From NCBI GenBank assembly GCA_937988865.1, contig CALKHV010000017.1:1-9448 (forward strand): 9,448 nt of DNA, in the 5' to 3' direction. The notes beneath the pieces are model-generated. The model saw only the letters and a list, made by a program, of their open reading frames with translations, was not told the DNA's origin and searched no databases. The DNA is from an uncultured Propionibacteriaceae bacterium. Its GTDB lineage: Bacteria > Actinomycetota > Actinomycetes > Propionibacteriales > Propionibacteriaceae. Numbering within the stretch: the stretch's first letter is position 1; each line of letters opens with the position of its first letter. Both the position numbers and the translations under genes were made by a program. Shown piece after piece: positions 5,464 through 9,448 of the stretch.

Positions 5464-5877
5464 ATGGACGACCTCGTGTGCCAGATCACCTCAGGACAGC
5501 TCAGCGCCGAGATCGTGCTCGACACGCCTGACGTCATCGGCTTCCTCGACCACCGTCCGGTTTTCAAGGGTCACGTCCTGGTCTGCCCGCGAAGGCACGC
5601 CGCCGACCTGGCCGACCTTGCGTCCGATCTTGTGGAACCACTCTTCGCGGCTGTCCAGGACGTCTCGGTCGCACTCCCCCGCGCGCTGGGATGCCAGGGG
5701 ACGTTCGTCGCCATCAACAACCAGGTCAGCCAGTCAGTGGCGCACCTGCACGTCCACGTCGTCCCGCGGACGAAGGGTGACGGCTTGCGCGGCTTTCTGT
5801 GGCCCCGCACGAGATACGACGGGGACGCGGAGATCGCCGACTACGGCGCCCGGATCCGCGCCGCCATCGATCACTGA
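5464..5877 (+). CDS. HIT family protein (histidine triad nucleotide hydrolase/transferase)
   Basis: This 137-residue cytoplasmic protein carries the histidine triad HLHVHVVPR, with H94, H96 and H98. The usual upstream segments are also present: FKGHVLVCPRRH (34-45) and a NNQ stretch (85-87) in place of the common NNG. Family members hydrolyse or transfer nucleotides from dinucleoside polyphosphates, AMP-amides or related phosphoramidates; the true substrate cannot be read from the sequence. The N-terminal zinc-type cysteine pair found in some HIT proteins is missing (only C6 is there). The ATG at 5464 has no good Shine-Dalgarno. A CAGACT hexamer (5451-5456) 7 bases before it may point to a leaderless mRNA, but this is weak. 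The gene is divergent from the SOS-box gene and overlaps the convergent lipoprotein gene by 7 bases. Confidence 0.93.
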   Translation: MDDLVCQITSGQLSAEIVLDTPDVIGFLDHRPVFKGHVLVCPRRHAADLADLASDLVEPLFAAVQDVSVALPRALGCQGTFVAINNQVSQSVAHLHVHVVPRTKGDGLRGFLWPRTRYDGDAEIADYGARIRAAIDH

Positions 5878-5882
5878 TCGAT
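5866..5882. repeat. 17-base inverted repeat centred on two convergent stop codons
   Basis: ATCGATCA and TGATCGAT are perfect complements around a single C at 5874. The TGA of the HIT gene (5875-5877) and the TGA of the lipoprotein gene (5873-5871) sit symmetrically in it. As RNA it could form a 7-base-pair stem with a 3-base loop, but no T-run follows on either strand, so a terminator role is unproven. Confidence 0.6.
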
Positions 5883-6674
5883 CGTCTTCGCCACCGCAGC
5901 GCCGACCGCTTCGAGGGTCACGGAGTTGAGGCGGACGCGATCCGCGTCCCTCGCATCGCTGTCGGTGATCTGGATGAAGATCGGCCCGACCGATCCTGAC
6001 GTCGTCATCGTGACAACCGGCTCCCCGTCGAAGCTGAACGAGGACCTCGCGGACACCGCGTTCGGAACGCTGGCCGCCGTGACGCTTCCGCGGGTGACCC
6101 TGGTCGTCGACGTCACCGACCGACCACCCTCCTTGATGCTCGAGGTGTAGCGCGCACAGTCCGTCACAATCGGGCGCTGGGCGTCCACCACACGCCCTGC
6201 GGTCGCTTCGTCACCGAGGTCGTACAGCTGCACCATCACATCCCTGCCCCCGACCGCCACGGGCAGGTCGACGTTCACCACCTCGAGGGACGCGACGAGT
6301 GCGCGTCCGCACGCCCGGGGTGCAATCGAGGCCGCCCCCAGGATCGCGAGAGTCTCCTGTGTGTTGTCGAGGGTGTTCCTGACGTTGTCCGACGGCAGGG
6401 CGCCGAGCTTCTCACCATCAACGACCACGTTCGCCAGCAGCGCGGCCAGCGTCGCGTTCGTGAAGGTGGCAACCCTCGTCGGGGACGCGGGACGTGCAGG
6501 GCGCGAGGTCGGCGGCAGGGCCGAGCTGGCGGGCGCTGACGCGGAAGGGGGCGCTGACGTTCCACCAGGCTCAACAGACGGGCCAGACACCGCTGCTGAG
6601 CCGGTGCCGGCACAACCCGTCACCCCCAACAGCACCGCCGCCCACACGACGGCGGGTCTGCTGGGATTGGACAC
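5871..6674 (-). CDS. Putative lipoprotein, function unknown
   Basis: The 267-residue product starts with a short signal peptide (Arg at position 6, hydrophobic core AVVWAAVLLGV) and a lipobox VTGC with the lipidated cysteine at C21, so it should be anchored on the outer face of the membrane. Residues about 23-67 form a Pro/Ala/Ser/Thr-rich linker, followed by a globular domain of about 200 residues. That domain has only two cysteines, C122 and C173, which could form a disulfide. It loosely recalls secreted sensor-type domains of actinobacteria, but I cannot name a family. I chose GTG 6674 because GAGGAG lies 5 bases before it; the upstream TTG at 6689 contains no ribosome site and would lengthen the n-region. 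The gene starts 21 bases after the stop of acnA and is probably co-transcribed with it. Its 3' end overlaps the HIT gene. Confidence 0.85.
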   Translation of the reverse strand: MSNPSRPAVVWAAVLLGVTGCAGTGSAAVSGPSVEPGGTSAPPSASAPASSALPPTSRPARPASPTRVATFTNATLAALLANVVVDGEKLGALPSDNVRNTLDNTQETLAILGAASIAPRACGRALVASLEVVNVDLPVAVGGRDVMVQLYDLGDEATAGRVVDAQRPIVTDCARYTSSIKEGGRSVTSTTRVTRGSVTAASVPNAVSARSSFSFDGEPVVTMTTSGSVGPIFIQITDSDARDADRVRLNSVTLEAVGAAVAKTIDQ

Positions 6675-6679
6675 GTCGA

Positions 6680-6685
6680 CTCCTC
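6680..6685 (-). promoter_or_regulatory. Shine-Dalgarno of the lipoprotein gene
   Basis: GAGGAG lies 5 bases before GTG 6674 and makes this the preferred start over the in-frame TTG at 6689. Confidence 0.75.
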
Positions 6686-6695
6686 GCAAGGCGGA

Positions 6696-9371
6696 CTACT
6701 GCTTGAGCAGGCTCCGCAACACGTACTGCATGATGCCACCGTTGGTGTAGTAGCCACGTTCGCCTGGGGTGTCGATGCGGACGACCCCGTCGAACGTGGT
6801 CACGCTTCCGTCCGGGGCAGTGGCCGTGACCTTCATGGTCTTCGGGGTGACACCCTCGTTGAGGGCCGTGATGCCCTCGACCACGAACGTCTCCTCGCCG
6901 GTGAGCCCGAGTGATTCGGCGCTCTGCCCCTCGGGGAACTGCAGCGGAAGGACGCCCATGCCGATCAGATTCGAACGGTGGATCCGCTCGTAGCTCTCGG
7001 CGATGGCCACCTTCACACCCAGCAGGGCGGTGCCCTTGGCTGCCCAGTCGCGGGAGGAACCGGAACCGTACTCCTTGCCGGCGAGCACGACCAGCGGGAT
7101 GCCGGCCGCCTGGTAGTTGACGGACGCGTCGTAGACCGTGGTCACGGGCGCACCCTCGACCGTGAAGTCACGGGTGAAGCCGCCCTCGGTACCGGGAGCG
7201 ATCTGGTTGCGCAGTCGAATGTTCGCGAACGTGCCACGGATCATGACTTCGTGGTTGCCGCGACGCGAGCCGTAGGAGTTGAAGTCGAGACGCTGGACGC
7301 CGTGCTCCGACAGGTACTTGCCGGCGGGGCTGTCGGCCTTGATCGAGCCGGCAGGGCTGATGTGGTCGGTCGTGACCGAGTCACCCAACTTGAGGAGCAC
7401 CCGCGCACCGGCGATGTCGCCGACGGCCGTGGGCTCGGCGGGCATGTTGTCGAAGTACGGGGGCTTGCGGACGTAGGTCGAGTCGGCGTCCCACTCGAAG
7501 ACATCACCGGCAGGCGTGGGCAGCGAGCGCCAGGCGTCGTCACCTGCGAACACGTCGGCGTAACGACTCGCGAACATCTCGGAACTGATGGACGACGAGA
7601 CGACCTCGTCGATCTCTTCCTGGCTCGGCCAGATGTCGGCCATGTAGACGTCGCGTCCATCAGTGCCCGTCCCGAGCGGTTCGTTGGCGAGGTCGATGTC
7701 CATGGTGCCGGCGAGGGCGTAGACGATGACCAGCGGGGGCGAGGCGAGGTAGTTCATCTTCACGTCGGGGCTGATGCGTCCCTCGAAGTTGCGGTTGCCC
7801 GACAGCACGGCGGTGACCGCAAGGTCGTTGTCGTGGATCGCCTTGCTGACTTCGGGAATCAGGGGACCGGTGTTGCCGATGCACGTGACGCAGCCGTAGC
7901 CGACGGTGTTGAAACCCAGCTGGTCGAGGTAGGTCTGCAGGCCCGACTTCTCGTAGTAGTCGGTCACGACCTTCGACCCGGGGGCGACGGTGGTCTTCAC
8001 CCAGGGCTTGGGCCTGAGGCCCAGGTCGGCAGCCTTCTTGGCCACGAGGGCAGCACCCAGCATGACCGACGGGTTCGACGTGTTCGTGCACGACGTGATG
8101 GACGCGACGGTCACGGCACCGTGGGCGAGGTTGAACGACGTCCCGTCCGACAGGACGACGGGCACCGACCTGGCGGCGTCCTCGGTGTAGGTGGGGATCG
8201 CCTCGGCGAACTTGGCCTTGCTCTGCGACAGCAGGATGCGGTCCTGGGGACGCTTGGGGCCCGCGATGCTGGGCACGACGGCGGCGAGGTCGAGTTCGAT
8301 GTACTCGGAGTAGCGGGGTTCACGGTCGTCGTCGTGCCAGAGGCCCTGCGCCTTGGCGTAGGCCTCGACCAGCGCGATCTGCTGCTCGTCGCGGCCGGTG
8401 AGGCGCAGGTAGTCGGTGGTCTTGTCATCGATCGGGAAGACGGCGATGGTCGAGCCGTACTCGGGGCTCATGTTGCCGATGGTGGCGCGGTTCGAGAGGG
8501 GGACCTGCGAAACGCCCGGTCCGTAGAACTCGACGAACTTGCCGACAACCTTGTGGACTCGGAGCATCTCGGTGATCGTCAGCACGAGGTCGGTGGCGGT
8601 GACACCGTCGTTGAGCTTGCCGGAGAGCTTGAAGCCGACGACGCGGGGGATGAGCATGCTCACGGGCTGGCCGAGCATGGCGGCCTCGGCCTCGATGCCA
8701 CCCACGCCCCAGCCCACGACGCCAAGGCCGTTGACCATGGTGGTGTGCGAATCGGTGCCGACGCAGGTGTCGGGGTAGGCCTGGAGGACGCCGTCGACGA
8801 CGCGCGGGAAGATCACCCGGGCGAGGTTCTCGATGTTGACCTGGTGCACGATGCCGGTGCCGGGCGGGACGACCTTGAAGTCGTCGAACGCGGTCTGGCC
8901 CCAGCGGAGGAACTGGTAGCGCTCGCGGTTGCGCTCGTACTCGACGGCCATGTTGAGGTCCATGGCCTGATCGGTTCCGAAGAAGTCGGCGATGACCGAG
9001 TGGTCGATGACCATCTCGGCAGGCGACAGCGGGTTCACCTTGGAGGGGTCGCCACCGAGGTCTTTGACGGCCTCTCGCATGGTGGCCAGGTCGACGACGC
9101 AGGGAACGCCGGTGAAATCCTGCATCAGGACGCGGGCAGGCGTGAACTGGATCTCGCGCGTCGGCTCGGAGTCAGCTTCCCAGGCACCGAGCGCACTGAT
9201 GTCGGCCGCCGTGATGTTCGCGCCGTCCTCGGTGCGCAACAGGTTCTCGAGCAGCACCTTCAGGCTGTAGGGCAGGCTCTCCTGGCCGTCGACGGCGTCG
9301 AGCCGGAAGATCTCGTAGGGGGTGCCGTTGACGTCCAGGGTGGACTTGGCACCGAAACTGTTGACACTCAC
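6696..9371 (-). CDS. acnA: Aconitate hydratase (aconitase A)
   Basis: This 891-residue cytoplasmic TCA-cycle enzyme interconverts citrate and isocitrate through cis-aconitate and has the length of the AcnA/IRP type. The [4Fe-4S] ligands are C428 in SITSCTNTSNPSVM and C494 and C497 in YGCVTCIGNTGPL. Other active-site regions are present: MQDFTGVPCVVDLA (83-96), CVGTDSHTTMVNGLG (203-217), SNRATIGNMSPEYG (293-306), and in the C-terminal swivelling domain GSGSSRDWAAKG (769-780). The GTG start at 9371 follows an in-frame TGA directly, so no earlier start is possible; GGGAG at 9385-9381 is 9 bases away. The enzyme looks intact. A putative lipoprotein gene follows in the same direction after 21 bases. 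Overlapping palindromes at 9421-9439 may be a regulatory site. Related aconitases can bind RNA when the cluster is lost; nothing here shows that it does. Confidence 0.98.
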   Translation of the reverse strand: MSVNSFGAKSTLDVNGTPYEIFRLDAVDGQESLPYSLKVLLENLLRTEDGANITAADISALGAWEADSEPTREIQFTPARVLMQDFTGVPCVVDLATMREAVKDLGGDPSKVNPLSPAEMVIDHSVIADFFGTDQAMDLNMAVEYERNRERYQFLRWGQTAFDDFKVVPPGTGIVHQVNIENLARVIFPRVVDGVLQAYPDTCVGTDSHTTMVNGLGVVGWGVGGIEAEAAMLGQPVSMLIPRVVGFKLSGKLNDGVTATDLVLTITEMLRVHKVVGKFVEFYGPGVSQVPLSNRATIGNMSPEYGSTIAVFPIDDKTTDYLRLTGRDEQQIALVEAYAKAQGLWHDDDREPRYSEYIELDLAAVVPSIAGPKRPQDRILLSQSKAKFAEAIPTYTEDAARSVPVVLSDGTSFNLAHGAVTVASITSCTNTSNPSVMLGAALVAKKAADLGLRPKPWVKTTVAPGSKVVTDYYEKSGLQTYLDQLGFNTVGYGCVTCIGNTGPLIPEVSKAIHDNDLAVTAVLSGNRNFEGRISPDVKMNYLASPPLVIVYALAGTMDIDLANEPLGTGTDGRDVYMADIWPSQEEIDEVVSSSISSEMFASRYADVFAGDDAWRSLPTPAGDVFEWDADSTYVRKPPYFDNMPAEPTAVGDIAGARVLLKLGDSVTTDHISPAGSIKADSPAGKYLSEHGVQRLDFNSYGSRRGNHEVMIRGTFANIRLRNQIAPGTEGGFTRDFTVEGAPVTTVYDASVNYQAAGIPLVVLAGKEYGSGSSRDWAAKGTALLGVKVAIAESYERIHRSNLIGMGVLPLQFPEGQSAESLGLTGEETFVVEGITALNEGVTPKTMKVTATAPDGSVTTFDGVVRIDTPGERGYYTNGGIMQYVLRSLLKQ

Positions 9372-9420
9372 TCAGATCAGCTCCCGATCGAACGGACTTC
9401 AGGCTCCGCTGCCCAAAGTC

Positions 9421-9439
9421 TCTTGATATCAAGATATCA
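9421..9439. promoter_or_regulatory. Overlapping palindromes upstream of acnA, possible repressor operator
   Basis: TCTTGATATCAAGA (9421-9434) is a perfect 14-base palindrome. A second inverted repeat, TGATATC-AA-GATATCA (9424-9439), is shifted over it. The region is AT-rich against very GC-rich surroundings. A TATCTT hexamer reading leftward (9436-9431) could be the acnA -10, in which case the -35 lies outside the window and a repressor here would cover the promoter. The site is about 50-68 bases before the acnA start. It does not match the LexA box, and I cannot assign a regulator. Confidence 0.55.
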
Positions 9440-9448
9440 CGGCCAACG

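Noticed and set aside
5402..5929. AGGAGG followed directly by ATG at 5408, opening a rightward frame.
   Set aside because: The ATG touches the AGGAGG with no spacing, the frame is out of phase with the HIT gene, and its product is a low-complexity Arg/Ser/Pro shadow of the HIT coding sequence.

Overview
The window is GC-rich, densely packed bacterial DNA with a strong preference for G or C at third codon positions. Several features point to a free-living high-GC actinobacterium: a DUF3000-type gene translationally coupled to an RNase D with an HRDC domain, a stand-alone LigD-type polymerase, a LexA operator of the mycobacterial/actinobacterial form, and probable leaderless starts. I cannot name the genus. 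I see no tRNA, rRNA, CRISPR array, insertion sequence or prophage gene, and no intrinsic terminator with a clear T-run.

Left block (1-2476): the last 15 codons of a rightward gene end at 49 and face a leftward group. In transcription order this group is a stand-alone LigD polymerase-domain protein (2476-1427), a 127-residue protein of unknown function that starts 3 bases after it (1423-1040), and a PPK2-family polyphosphate kinase (988-59) after a 51-base gap.

Centre (2477-4909): a 40-base divergent region separates ligD-pol from rightward msrB. It is followed by a rightward pair, a DUF3000 family gene and rnd (RNase D), that overlap by 4 bases (ATGA). Both ligD-pol and the DUF3000 gene have a TAnnnT hexamer ending 7 bases before the first base of the start codon and no good Shine-Dalgarno sequence, which suggests leaderless mRNAs.

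SOS block (4893-5463): a leftward 157-residue protein of unknown function overlaps the 3' end of rnd tail to tail by 17 bases. Its promoter is the clearest regulatory signal in the window. It has TTGACG, a 17-base spacer and TAGAAT, followed by a perfect 16-base palindrome TCGAACAATTGTTCGA, the actinobacterial LexA box (TCGAAC-N4-GTTCGA), which covers the expected transcription start. A strong Shine-Dalgarno sequence then sets a GTG start. This gene is probably a DNA-damage-induced gene and is the best candidate for something undescribed.

Right block (5464-9448): a rightward HIT-family protein meets, tail to tail with a 7-base overlap, a leftward lipoprotein gene lying 21 bases downstream of acnA (aconitase). 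The acnA upstream region carries overlapping palindromes that look like a repressor operator.

Several genes share a genome-maintenance and stress theme (NHEJ-type polymerase, SOS gene, methionine sulfoxide repair, polyphosphate kinase, RNase D). Only the LexA box gives direct sequence evidence of shared stress control. No stretch over 300 bases lacks a gene; the largest gaps are 97 bases (5367-5463), 77 bases (9372-9448) and 72 bases (2955-3026).
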